The notes beneath the pieces were generated by a model. That model did no database searches. It saw nothing but the letters and a program-made list of their open reading frames with translations, and was not told where the DNA came from. The translations under genes were made by a program, and so were the position numbers. From Thermoplasmata archaeon (GTDB lineage: Archaea; Thermoplasmatota; Thermoplasmata; UBA10834): DNA of 64,000 nt. The stretch spans positions 102,987 through 166,986 of the forward strand of contig JAEHCM010000001.1 in the NCBI GenBank assembly GCA_020696365.1, written 5' to 3'. Positions 36,544 through 45,652 of the stretch are shown here, piece after piece. Positions within the stretch are counted from its first letter, which is position 1; every line of letters begins with the position of its first letter.

Positions 36544-36591
36544 TTGGTTGTGCCACACACCTTTGTCCGTGATGAAAATCGGGCAAATAGC

Positions 36592-36600
36592 TTTTTATAC
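36592..36600 (+). promoter_or_regulatory. TATA box of the giant surface protein gene
   Basis: TTTTTATAC predicts transcription from about 36622, giving a leader of about 28 bases with GGTGGGTGA just before the ATG at 36650. This rules out the longer frame that opens at 36548. Confidence 0.55.
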
Positions 36601-36649
36601 GGCCGACCTACTTACTTTCTCCAAACCCAGACTCTGGGTGGGTGAACTA

Positions 36650-39600
36650 ATGATTGTCAGAGCTGGCCCTTTTCTCGCTGGAAGATCGTTGACCGCATTG
36701 ATCGCCGTCGCAATGGTGACAGCTGGATTCGCAGGCTTGTTCATCGTCGGCAAGACCGCTACCGCGTCAGGGGATCTTATCGTCACTGACACCGCGACGT
36801 ACGTGATCAGAGACCTGCAGCAGTTCGTCGACGGCAACGTCATAGTCGACGGCGGTGGAACGTTGGAGATCATAGACGGAACCCTGAGCGTGATCAGCAA
36901 CTACGACCAGAGGTATACGATCACTGTCGGTTCTGGCGGTACGCTCATACTTGACCACGGTGTGATCACGACTCACCTGGACCAGCTCAATCCATGGGCC
37001 GAGCTCGAGATCATCGTAGAGGACGGCGGAGTCCTGACGGCCACGAACGAATCGATACTCAAGTTCCCTGGTTCGATTACACTCTCGAGCGGTGCCGAGA
37101 TGACATTGACAGACAGCACCGTCACAGCTCTGTCGGCCGCGATGGTCGCACAGTATGTGGTTGGCTCGTCTGGCCTTATCACTCTCGACTCGGCCGATGA
37201 CGGTCCGGGTATCACGGTAACCGACTCGACGCTCAGCCTGTTCGACAGTACGATCGACGCGATGCCCGAGTTCTCGACCGATGGGACGCTCGCAGGCAAC
37301 CTGACGCTCAACGGGGCCTCGACCCTGCTGTCCGTGAACAGCTACATAGGGATAGACTTCGGGCCGGCGCTCGACGCAGCCAGCTGGTACACCCACAACT
37401 GCCTCGTCGTGAACAACGAGTCCCAGGCGTACCTCTATGGAACGCACTTCGAGGAGTACGCGGGAGCGCTCGCCGACAGGGCCCCGGCGGTCGTTGTCAC
37501 CGGGCCTAGCACATCGCCGGCAGTGCCTGTAGGTGTAGCGTCTCTGGCAAACGTCGATGCACTCATGTACGTCGTTGACGCAACTGAGACTCTGGAGGTC
37601 CCCAACTGGGATGTCAACGGTGTGCTGGGCACGCTGTCAGTCAGTTCGGCCACAATCGTTGCCACATATTCCGTCGACCCCGCATACGATGGCACCAATG
37701 CCATTGAGTGGCGGTCCGACTCAGGCGTTTACGCTGACACGGCGATTACCCCGGACGCCGCTGACGCTCCAGGCACGATGGCTACTTATCAGCTTTCACC
37801 GGCAAGCGTTCCAACGGTCGCAGACATCATGACCATGGATGTCAGGTTTATTCATGACGGCTCTGCCGGCTCCATGCAATTCGACGCGTTGTGGGTCGTC
37901 TTCAGCGTTGGCGGCAGCGCGTATGTCTACAGATGGCTCAACGCCACAGCCGGAGACGAGTACGGCGTCCCGATACCCGACGCGACGATAAGCTCAGTGT
38001 TCACCGGCGCAACGGACCTCGAGGGCCAGGAGGCGTTCTACTTCACTCCAAGCGGAGTCTCGACCGCCCCTGCCCCCGAAGTTCTAGCGTACATGGATGA
38101 GACCGTTTTGACATTCAAGACGACAAAGAACGATGGAAAAGCCGTCATTCCATATTTGACCGACATCATCGCAAGTGACGGCTCCATGAACTCGCTGTTC
38201 GTCGGCTCGTACGCAGTCACCGCCAGCGCGGTGATCGACACCGTCGAATACAGCTCGACGGAGAGTTTCTCGTTCCCTGCCTATCCCGCAATGAAGCAGG
38301 GTGACCAGCGCTCATCCCTTACGGTTGACGTCATGGGAGTCTCAGTCCCGAGCCCAGACGAGTCGAAGTGGCTCGTGGTGCCTCTTGAAACCGGCGAGGA
38401 GACCGTGGTGATCGAGGATATGCTGTTCTACTACGCAGGTGATGTGATCGTTGCTTCCACAGGGGAGCTGACTTTCCTCAACTCGGAGCTGCAGATCGTC
38501 CAGGCGTTTGCGAACGAGAGGACGATATATGTCGATGGCGACGGTGTCCTGAGATTCGAGAACGCTGTTGTGACGAGCCTGCTGCCGATCGACATCATCG
38601 TCCAGGGCTTCGGCACGCTCGAGGTCGTCAACTCGGCCCTCTCCGGCGTGAGTATCGTGGCCAAGGAGGACGCCGTGGTCGTGCTCGACGGCTCGACGAT
38701 GACGAACGGCGGGATAACCACATCATGGGACTCGAGGGCTGACATCAGCGTATACGATTGCGTGCTGAGCACCACGCCAGTTCTATCGGGATTCTCAGTC
38801 GGTAGCTTCACAAACACCAGCGTGCCGTCCATAGATGTGCAGGGTGACGCCCAAGCTCTGATATTCAGATGGATACACGTGACGGTGCTCGATGGCAACA
38901 TGAAGCCCTTACCGGACGTCTTCGTTTCCGCGTGGGTCGGCCTTCTCAAAACGCACTGGACATCCGAGTATTCGGACTCGACCGGCGTCGCCAAGTTGAA
39001 TTGCCTCAGCACGGTCATTACCGAGGATGGACCCAACTATGTCGGCTCTATCTACTCGGTGAATGCGACCTACACCCCCTGGACGTTAGTGACCTACGAA
39101 TCCGACCAAGAGGTGAGTGTCGGGGTCGCGCCGTATACCGAGCCCCTCGGCATGAATGTGACTTACGCCACGCTGACCATCGTGGCCGCACTCCCGAACC
39201 TCGTCATAGCAAGCACCGGATCGGTCACCAGCACTCCTGAGGAGCCGTTCAACGGTCAAGCTACGACCATCAGCGCTGAGGTCAGGAACACCGGCATCGC
39301 TGTGGCGTACGATGTCCAGATCGACTTCACGGACAGTAACGACAACTATATCAGCCAGTTCGCGTCCGTGGTCTGTCCGAGCATCGCACCACATCCAGCT
39401 GACTCTGTATTTGTCAACGCTACTTGGATCGCCGAGCCGCCGCTCATGCCTTATGGTCACACGATGATCGCGGAGGTCGACCCATACAATACGATAATCG
39501 AGACAGACGAAGCCCCCGCTGTTGGCACTGGTACTGTATACGTCCAGAACCTGCCTGATGTCAGGGTCGTGCCTGAGTCATCGATATACGTCACACCCTA

Positions 39601-41773
39601 CGATCCAGTCGTGCACACCGAGTGCACACTCAACGTGGACCTGGAAAATGTTGGCGACAACAACGCTATCAACTTCGTCGTGGCGTTCTACAACGCGTCC
39701 TTGGTGGACGTGGCGCCAGAGAACCTGATAGGCGAAGTACTCGTGCCAGTCATAGGCCCGGGCAGCGGGGTAGTGGTATCTCTTGTGTGGACGCCGACCG
39801 CCGTGGGCGAGCAAGTGATATCCGCCATCGTCAACGAGGATATGTCGTTCCCTGAGATATCCTATGAGAACAACAACATCTCCGCTGAAATCACGGTCTT
39901 CGACTACCCTGACATGGAGCTGAGGTCGATCAGCTTCGTCTCCAGCCCATCGACCATCGCGGGAGGCGGTTCGGTCGTCGTGCGCGTCGAGATGGTGAAC
40001 AACGAACTCTCTCCTGTCGTGAACCCGAAGGTGGCGCTGTACGTCGATTCCACGGAGAACGAGGCGTATGACGATTACACCTACCCGGGGATACTGACCA
40101 GCGGGTCAGGCTCGGTGCTCGTGGACATCGTGTACACCGCACCGATCGTGACTGATACGATCGAGTACGTGATCATCATGGTGGTCAACCCGTACGATGA
40201 GTTTGCCGAGCAGACCCGTACCAACAACAGGGTCAGCAGCACGCTCACCGTGACCGACGTCCGCGTAGACCTCGTCATAACATCGACTCGCATCAATGTC
40301 ATCTACGATGGCGAAAATGTCACGAGCGGGACGTTCGGAAGGACCGTTAACATAACCGCCGACGTGGAGAACCTAGGTGCGAATCCCGTTGACAACCTCG
40401 AGATATTGTTCAGCGTCCGAGGCGAGGATGAGTCATTGAACTACACGATCGAGACGCTCACGGACGAGACCGTTCCAGCGGGATCGATCGCGTCATTCTA
40501 CGCGCACTGGACGATCAACTTCAGCTCTCCAGGAGATTACTGGATCTGCGTCAATGTGGATTCGGCGGAGATGGTCGCTGAGCCGAATGAGGCCAACAAT
40601 TATGCCGAGGCGGAGTTCACGGTTCTAACGCTCGCCATAGATGTCGACGTCTCCTTGACTCAGGAGGTAAGCGAGTATGCGACGGGATCCGCCGTCGTGG
40701 TGACAGTGACGGTGAAATACGAAGGCACCGACGACCCCGTGGTCGGGGTGCATGTGAGATTGGCGATGTTCGACAGCCAACACGAGATATTCACCGCGAC
40801 GGTCACGCCGGGCCCGGGCTCAGATCCGCTTATGACTGACAATGAGGGCTCGCTGACCGAGTCGATATTCATTCCGGGTGACCTGCCAGGTGGCAATTAC
40901 CACATCGGCGCGATGATCCAGGATGAGTCGTATTACACCACTGCGACTTTCGCGGTCTCCGGCGAGGTCTCCGACGAAGGAATACCCTTCATCATCTGGT
41001 TGATCGTGATACTCGCCATCGTCGGCGTAGTCATCGGGTTCACAGTCTATACATACGTCTACGGATTGGGCAAGCTGGTGGAGTGCGGCGAGTGTGGGGC
41101 GTTCATACCCGCGGCGAGCAAGCGCTGCCCGAAGTGCGGCGTCGAGTTCGAGGCGGGCACCATGAAATGCTCCGAGTGTAGTGCCTGGGTTCCATCGGAC
41201 GCTGGCGAGTGCCCGAACTGCGGGGTCAAATTCGTGGGCGAGTCGGAGGGCGAGGACCTCGACTATCTCGAGCGGATGAAGGTCGAGTATGAGGCGATGG
41301 TGTCGGAGTACCGCGAGCTCGCCAAGCCCGAGCTGGGCAAGAAGTTCAGCGACAAGAAGTTCGAAGAGTGGTGGAAGATTCAGCCGAGTTACGTCAGCTT
41401 CGACGACTGGCTCGCCAAGGAGGAGGAGAAGCGCAAGGAAGGCCCGATGGCCTGCCCAGTATGCGGGACTCTGAACCCGACGGAGGCGACCGTATGCCAC
41501 AAGTGTGGCACCGTGTTCGCCGTAGCTGAGGACGAGCAGACGCCTCCTGAGGACGGCCCGGGAACGCTGATAGAACCCTCCACGGGAGGGGCCGAGCCAC
41601 CTCCAGAGCCGTCATCGGTTGCGAAGAGGCCTCCAGAGGGCGGGACCGGCGGGGCCGCCGAGCCGCCGAAGATGGTCATCCGGAGGCCGATCGATCGGAA
41701 GGTCGTGCCGAAGAAGATCATCCGGACGCCCGTCGTGAAAAAGGGCGACGAGTCCGACTCTGACGCAGAGTGA
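36650..41773 (+). CDS. Giant CARDB-repeat surface protein with cytoplasmic zinc ribbons
   Basis: A 1,707-residue cell-surface protein. A signal or anchor helix (about residues 12-36) is followed by beta-helix-like repeats (VIVDGGGTLEIIDGTLSVI and similar), then mixed beta domains. Four CARDB-type Ig-like domains begin near residues 848, 968, 1086 and 1205 (for example PNLVIASTGSVTSTPEEPF). A fifth beta domain leads to one transmembrane helix (about 1444-1470). The C-terminal, presumably cytoplasmic, part has three zinc ribbons (CGECG..CPKCG, CSECS..CPNCG, CPVCG..CHKCG), a helical EYEAMVSEYRELAKPELGKK region and a basic tail. An outside-to-inside sensor or S-layer-linked anchor is plausible but unproven. 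Confidence 0.75.
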   Translation: MIVRAGPFLAGRSLTALIAVAMVTAGFAGLFIVGKTATASGDLIVTDTATYVIRDLQQFVDGNVIVDGGGTLEIIDGTLSVISNYDQRYTITVGSGGTLILDHGVITTHLDQLNPWAELEIIVEDGGVLTATNESILKFPGSITLSSGAEMTLTDSTVTALSAAMVAQYVVGSSGLITLDSADDGPGITVTDSTLSLFDSTIDAMPEFSTDGTLAGNLTLNGASTLLSVNSYIGIDFGPALDAASWYTHNCLVVNNESQAYLYGTHFEEYAGALADRAPAVVVTGPSTSPAVPVGVASLANVDALMYVVDATETLEVPNWDVNGVLGTLSVSSATIVATYSVDPAYDGTNAIEWRSDSGVYADTAITPDAADAPGTMATYQLSPASVPTVADIMTMDVRFIHDGSAGSMQFDALWVVFSVGGSAYVYRWLNATAGDEYGVPIPDATISSVFTGATDLEGQEAFYFTPSGVSTAPAPEVLAYMDETVLTFKTTKNDGKAVIPYLTDIIASDGSMNSLFVGSYAVTASAVIDTVEYSSTESFSFPAYPAMKQGDQRSSLTVDVMGVSVPSPDESKWLVVPLETGEETVVIEDMLFYYAGDVIVASTGELTFLNSELQIVQAFANERTIYVDGDGVLRFENAVVTSLLPIDIIVQGFGTLEVVNSALSGVSIVAKEDAVVVLDGSTMTNGGITTSWDSRADISVYDCVLSTTPVLSGFSVGSFTNTSVPSIDVQGDAQALIFRWIHVTVLDGNMKPLPDVFVSAWVGLLKTHWTSEYSDSTGVAKLNCLSTVITEDGPNYVGSIYSVNATYTPWTLVTYESDQEVSVGVAPYTEPLGMNVTYATLTIVAALPNLVIASTGSVTSTPEEPFNGQATTISAEVRNTGIAVAYDVQIDFTDSNDNYISQFASVVCPSIAPHPADSVFVNATWIAEPPLMPYGHTMIAEVDPYNTIIETDEAPAVGTGTVYVQNLPDVRVVPESSIYVTPYDPVVHTECTLNVDLENVGDNNAINFVVAFYNASLVDVAPENLIGEVLVPVIGPGSGVVVSLVWTPTAVGEQVISAIVNEDMSFPEISYENNNISAEITVFDYPDMELRSISFVSSPSTIAGGGSVVVRVEMVNNELSPVVNPKVALYVDSTENEAYDDYTYPGILTSGSGSVLVDIVYTAPIVTDTIEYVIIMVVNPYDEFAEQTRTNNRVSSTLTVTDVRVDLVITSTRINVIYDGENVTSGTFGRTVNITADVENLGANPVDNLEILFSVRGEDESLNYTIETLTDETVPAGSIASFYAHWTINFSSPGDYWICVNVDSAEMVAEPNEANNYAEAEFTVLTLAIDVDVSLTQEVSEYATGSAVVVTVTVKYEGTDDPVVGVHVRLAMFDSQHEIFTATVTPGPGSDPLMTDNEGSLTESIFIPGDLPGGNYHIGAMIQDESYYTTATFAVSGEVSDEGIPFIIWLIVILAIVGVVIGFTVYTYVYGLGKLVECGECGAFIPAASKRCPKCGVEFEAGTMKCSECSAWVPSDAGECPNCGVKFVGESEGEDLDYLERMKVEYEAMVSEYRELAKPELGKKFSDKKFEEWWKIQPSYVSFDDWLAKEEEKRKEGPMACPVCGTLNPTEATVCHKCGTVFAVAEDEQTPPEDGPGTLIEPSTGGAEPPPEPSSVAKRPPEGGTGGAAEPPKMVIRRPIDRKVVPKKIIRTPVVKKGDESDSDAE

Positions 41774-41786
41774 TCGTGCATCCCCG

Positions 41787-41816
41787 AGGAAAACCCTTTA
41801 CCGTTTCCTGTTTTTC
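41787..41816 (+). terminator. Hairpin and T-tract after the surface protein gene
   Basis: AGGAAA (41787-41792) pairs with TTTCCT (41804-41809), with one further C-G pair possible across a bulged A. GTTTTTC follows. It lies 14 bases past the stop and fits an intrinsic-type terminator. Confidence 0.6.
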
Positions 41817-41930
41817 ATCATTTTGTTGGGGTGAGCGGGCTCTCTCGCCGGCCCCGGGAAACTGGCTAGACGGTAGTGCGGCGCTGACGCTTGACCCTAT
41901 CATTGTGCATGTGGGAAGATGCATGCCGAT

Positions 41931-43673
41931 CTACGCTGGCGGCCCGCCCTCCGCCAGCTTCGCCTTGACTTCTTTCATGACCTTGTCGGGGTCCTTGCCG
42001 TAAGCGGAGATGATCGTCGCGACCTTCTTGTGGTCGTCTATGCTGGTCTTCTTCATGTACTCGAGGACGTCCACGCGCCTCTTGATCTCCCGCTCCATCT
42101 CCCTGGGTGCCCAGTTCCTGGCCATCCTGACTTTCTCGTAGATGTAGCTGTGACCGCTGTAGTTGAATGTGTCGTCCGCCGGGTTCCATGTGTACACCGA
42201 GTTCGTGATGAGCTCGTCTGTCTCGGGGTCGAGTCCGACTATCTCCGTCAACGACTTCACACGCCTGGTCATCTTGGTACCCACCTTGACCTGCGCCTGC
42301 ATGAGGACGATATTGAGGGCCGTGACGAGCGCTCTCGGCAGGTTGATGGGGTCGTTCTCCATCCTGTGTACCATCGCCTGAACGTCCTCTGCGTGGAACG
42401 TCGAGTAACAGGTCTTGCCCGTCGCCATTGCCTGGAACACGACATACGCCTCCTTGCCTCTGACCTCTCCGACCATCAGGTACTGCGGTCTCTGCCTCAT
42501 CGCTGCCGTCAGGAGGTCAAACATGTCTATCTCGCCGGCGGCCTTGCCCGTAACGGCGCTCTTCCCACCGAACCCATCTCTGGTCAGGCCAGGGACCCAG
42601 TTCTCGTGGGGGAGGTTGAGCTCGCGCGTGTCCTCTATCGAGACGATCTTCATCTGTGGCGGTATGAACAGCAGGACCGCGTTGAGCGTGGTCGTCTTGC
42701 CGCTCGCAGTGCCGCCGCACACAAGCATCGACTGGCCGTGCTCTATGCTGATCCACAGGTAGGCCATCATCTCGGTGCTCATGGTCTTGAACTTCAGCAG
42801 GTCTAGAGGCGTGAACGGGTTCTCCTTGAACCGTCTGATGGTGAATGACGAACCTCTCTTGGTCACATGCTTCCCGAGGGTCGCCTGCAACCTGGATCCG
42901 TCAGGGATCGTGGCGTCGAGGAGCGGGTTCGCGACCGATATGTGCTTGCCACACCTCTGCGCTAGCCATACGACGAACCCGTCGAGTTCCTGTTCATCAT
43001 CGAACCTGAGAGTCGACCTTATCGAGCCGTACTTCCTGTGGTAGATGTACAGCGGGACCCCGACGCCGTCGCACGATACGTCCTCGACGTTGGCCTCTAT
43101 CATCATAACATCGATCGCCCTGTACCCTATGAAATCTCTGAGGATGTAGTACATCACCTTCTCTTTGGATATAGGGTGGAGCGCGATGTCCAGTTTCGTC
43201 ATCAGCTCCTCGGTGGTCCCGCGGAGGTACTTCTCCTTACCTTCCTCGTCGTCCTCGGTCATGCGCTCGACGGATGCTATGAGCGTCTCCTTCAGCAGTT
43301 CTAGGACGTCGCTCTCGTCTGGTGTGAGCTTCGGCTCGATGACCTCGTAGATGTATTCGTTCGCGATGTTGTCGTACATTATCCGCACGAACGAGTAGTT
43401 CTTCTTGACTGGGATTATCTCGACCTCGTCTAGGTTCGTCTCTGCGATCTTCGGAATTTCCACGATCTGGCTCATGTCCGTCCTGTCCTTGCTCGAGGAC
43501 ACGGTCTTCTTGGCAGGCCTAGGCCTCATCCTGTAGAGCAGTCCGTAGTAGGTGGCGAGCAGTCCCGTCTTGCCCTTGACCTCTCCCTTCTCTTTCTCTT
43601 CCTTCGGCGGCTGCTCGGGCGCCTCGCCCTCCTCCTCGACCTTTGGCTGATCAGTTTCGGTCATGTTAATCAC
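41931..43673 (-). CDS. Type IV pilus/type II secretion ATPase (GspE/TadA family), distal copy
   Basis: A 580-residue hexameric motor ATPase for pilus assembly or protein export. The N-terminus is acidic and low-complexity. The core has ANVEDVSCDGVGVPLYIYH, Walker A GGTASGKTTTLNAVL, the arginine-rich IEDTRELNLPHENWVPG segment, Walker B YLMVGEVRGKEAY, and a His-box FHAEDVQAMVHRM. The GTG start overlaps the stop of the TadC gene upstream (GTGA at 43670-43673); an ATG three codons later is an alternative. It is the last gene of a five-gene operon that also contains a second, related ATPase. Confidence 0.92.
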   Translation of the reverse strand: MINMTETDQPKVEEEGEAPEQPPKEEKEKGEVKGKTGLLATYYGLLYRMRPRPAKKTVSSSKDRTDMSQIVEIPKIAETNLDEVEIIPVKKNYSFVRIMYDNIANEYIYEVIEPKLTPDESDVLELLKETLIASVERMTEDDEEGKEKYLRGTTEELMTKLDIALHPISKEKVMYYILRDFIGYRAIDVMMIEANVEDVSCDGVGVPLYIYHRKYGSIRSTLRFDDEQELDGFVVWLAQRCGKHISVANPLLDATIPDGSRLQATLGKHVTKRGSSFTIRRFKENPFTPLDLLKFKTMSTEMMAYLWISIEHGQSMLVCGGTASGKTTTLNAVLLFIPPQMKIVSIEDTRELNLPHENWVPGLTRDGFGGKSAVTGKAAGEIDMFDLLTAAMRQRPQYLMVGEVRGKEAYVVFQAMATGKTCYSTFHAEDVQAMVHRMENDPINLPRALVTALNIVLMQAQVKVGTKMTRRVKSLTEIVGLDPETDELITNSVYTWNPADDTFNYSGHSYIYEKVRMARNWAPREMEREIKRRVDVLEYMKKTSIDDHKKVATIISAYGKDPDKVMKEVKAKLAEGGPPA

Positions 43674-44614
43674 GCAGCAAACAATACTCTGAGCGTCATG
43701 AATCCCGCCACTAGCATGATGAAGCTGTGCCTCATGCCTATCGAGAGACTCCCGTTCGAGATGACTCCTGCCAGGAGGCCGTCTCCTACGGCGTGCACGA
43801 TCACGGACAGGAGGAAGATGAACCCTACCTCGGGTATGATGGATACCTGGATGTTAACCCCTGGGATTTCGGCCAAACCCTGCGCCTCAGCCTGCTCGCT
43901 GACGGATTTTCCCGCCTCCTCCATCTTCGGCAGGAACTGTCCCTGCAGGATGAGGATGGTGGCTATGAACACGAAGAACGAAATGTACACGACCATAACA
44001 TAGGTCGACATGGTGACGCTCCTCTCCTGCTCGGTGAGCATCGTCTCCTTCGCGTCCCGGGACACCATGCCCAGCACATCCGCGACGTTGCCACCTGCGT
44101 CGTTGGCCTTCCTGATAATCGAAACCATCCTGGAAACGAGAGGAGTCTTCACCCTTTCGGAGAAGAGCAGCACCGCCTCGGACGCCGGCACCCCCCACGC
44201 AATCTGGGCCGCCATCTTCTTGATCTCTGGGGTGAGCCTTCCGTACCTGCCGGACGATGCGACCACGATTGCGTCCGCGAGTGTCATGCCGAACCGACCA
44301 GCCTCGGCGACGTCTCTGAGGAAGTCTGGTAGTCGCGACTCGATCTCCCGGATGTGTTTCTCCTTGGTGCTCGTGTAGAAGCCGTACGGGCCGAGGAACG
44401 ACAGCATGGCGAATATGATGTAGTCGATTGGGTCCAGCGGCAGGTTCAAGCTTTCGATGGCGTCGAGTATCGCCATGAACGTGAAGACGCCGACGAGCGA
44501 GAGCGATATCGCGAGCACTGTCCTGCCACGGTCCGCACGCTCGCTTCCTATCTTGGACTCCTCGACGCCCCCGGCCTTGCCGACGCCCTTCTTGGAACTC
44601 GACTCGGCAGCCAT
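43670..44614 (-). CDS. TadC/GspF-type pilus assembly membrane protein, copy 2
   Basis: A 314-residue T2SF-family inner-membrane platform protein. Hydrophobic helices lie near residues 34-52, 62-80, 208-234, 258-280 and 288-312. The T2SF domain is between them (DFLRDVAEAGRFGMTLADAI, GVPASEAVLLFSERV, VSRMVSIIRKANDAGGNVADVL). The ATG directly follows the TAG of the other TadC gene, with no intervening base, and the stop overlaps the ATPase start, so translation is coupled throughout. The platform protein should pair with one of the two ATPases of the operon. Confidence 0.85.
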   Translation of the reverse strand: MAAESSSKKGVGKAGGVEESKIGSERADRGRTVLAISLSLVGVFTFMAILDAIESLNLPLDPIDYIIFAMLSFLGPYGFYTSTKEKHIREIESRLPDFLRDVAEAGRFGMTLADAIVVASSGRYGRLTPEIKKMAAQIAWGVPASEAVLLFSERVKTPLVSRMVSIIRKANDAGGNVADVLGMVSRDAKETMLTEQERSVTMSTYVMVVYISFFVFIATILILQGQFLPKMEEAGKSVSEQAEAQGLAEIPGVNIQVSIIPEVGFIFLLSVIVHAVGDGLLAGVISNGSLSIGMRHSFIMLVAGFMTLRVLFAA

Positions 44615-45652
44615 CTACATTGCACTCTCCTTGGACATGTTCCATATGACGAATATGAATCCGAATTGGGAGATTGGAATCATCATCAACACCACCAGGT
44701 AGAGCATCATGATCATGAAGTCAGGGTCTCCCCCTCCAACGATGGCCATGATCGCCATGATGAGGACCAGGAAGAGCGGGAAGGCAACGACGACGGTGAC
44801 GAACGATTCCGCGAGCATTCCGAGCGTCTCCATCTGGGCTTTCATATCGAGCTTGTTCTCCTTCTGGTACTCATCCGCCTTCAGCAGGAAGTACGGCTTC
44901 AGCTGGCCACCAGATGTGGATGTCGTGATGACTCCCTGGAGGAAATCCTGGAACTTCGCAGATGGCGACCTTCTAGCCGCTACTCTGATAGCCGAGAGGA
45001 TGTCGGAGCCTAGCAGCTCGGTATCCCGGGTGATCCACGCGGCCTCGGCCGAAATCTCCCCGTACACCTTCTGCCTCGACAGCTCCTTGAATATGACATC
45101 GATGTTCACATCGGCCGAGGCCATCGCGGATATGAAGCTCATCGCCGCCGCCAACCTCTTGTCGATGTCCCTGCTCCGTTTCTTGGCTCTTGAGGCGGGC
45201 GAGCCTAGGAGTATGAAATAGGTCATCATGGGCAGAAGGCCGATCGCTAGCAGGGCTATCATGATCCTCATGATCATGGAAACGCCCATAAGCCCCATCA
45301 TGACCCCGCCCACGCCTACACCGATCCCAATGCCGACGATCGCCATGATGACGGTGGACATCACGACGCATGCCAGGTACTCCTCCGCACGGATCTTCAT
45401 GTGCGCCTTGAGCAACGACTCCTCCAGTGCTTGGTTGTCGTCCACCTTCGACGACGCGTACCCGCCCATTATCCTCCATGAGAAGTCCTGGAACGGCGTG
45501 AGCTTGATGTAGTCCGGCAGGGCGCCCTTGGCCATCCTGACGAGGTGAGGTCCAATCTTGTCGCGCTGTTGGGCGAGCCTCGTCCTGAGATATTGTTCCT
45601 TCTTGACCTCGACGCTCTTGAAAGGGTCTGTGACTTCAACCAGCTGCAACAC
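44615..45652 (-). CDS. TadC/GspF-type pilus assembly membrane protein, copy 1
   Basis: About 345 residues of the T2SF family. It has four or more hydrophobic helices: two near residues 84-125, a third near 130-150, and a C-terminal cluster FVTVVVAFPLFLVLIMAIMAIVG followed by MIMMLYLVVLMM. The T2SF domain shows AAAMSFISAMASADVNIDVIF and SAKFQDFLQGVITTSTSGG. The start is uncertain. The frame is open to 45739, but its first codons merely shadow the end of the upstream ATPase gene; GTG 45652 or TTG 45649 lies about 12-15 bases after a GGAGG. This gives a short overlap with the ATPase gene. Confidence 0.8.
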   Translation of the reverse strand: MLQLVEVTDPFKSVEVKKEQYLRTRLAQQRDKIGPHLVRMAKGALPDYIKLTPFQDFSWRIMGGYASSKVDDNQALEESLLKAHMKIRAEEYLACVVMSTVIMAIVGIGIGVGVGGVMMGLMGVSMIMRIMIALLAIGLLPMMTYFILLGSPASRAKKRSRDIDKRLAAAMSFISAMASADVNIDVIFKELSRQKVYGEISAEAAWITRDTELLGSDILSAIRVAARRSPSAKFQDFLQGVITTSTSGGQLKPYFLLKADEYQKENKLDMKAQMETLGMLAESFVTVVVAFPLFLVLIMAIMAIVGGGDPDFMIMMLYLVVLMMIPISQFGFIFVIWNMSKESAM

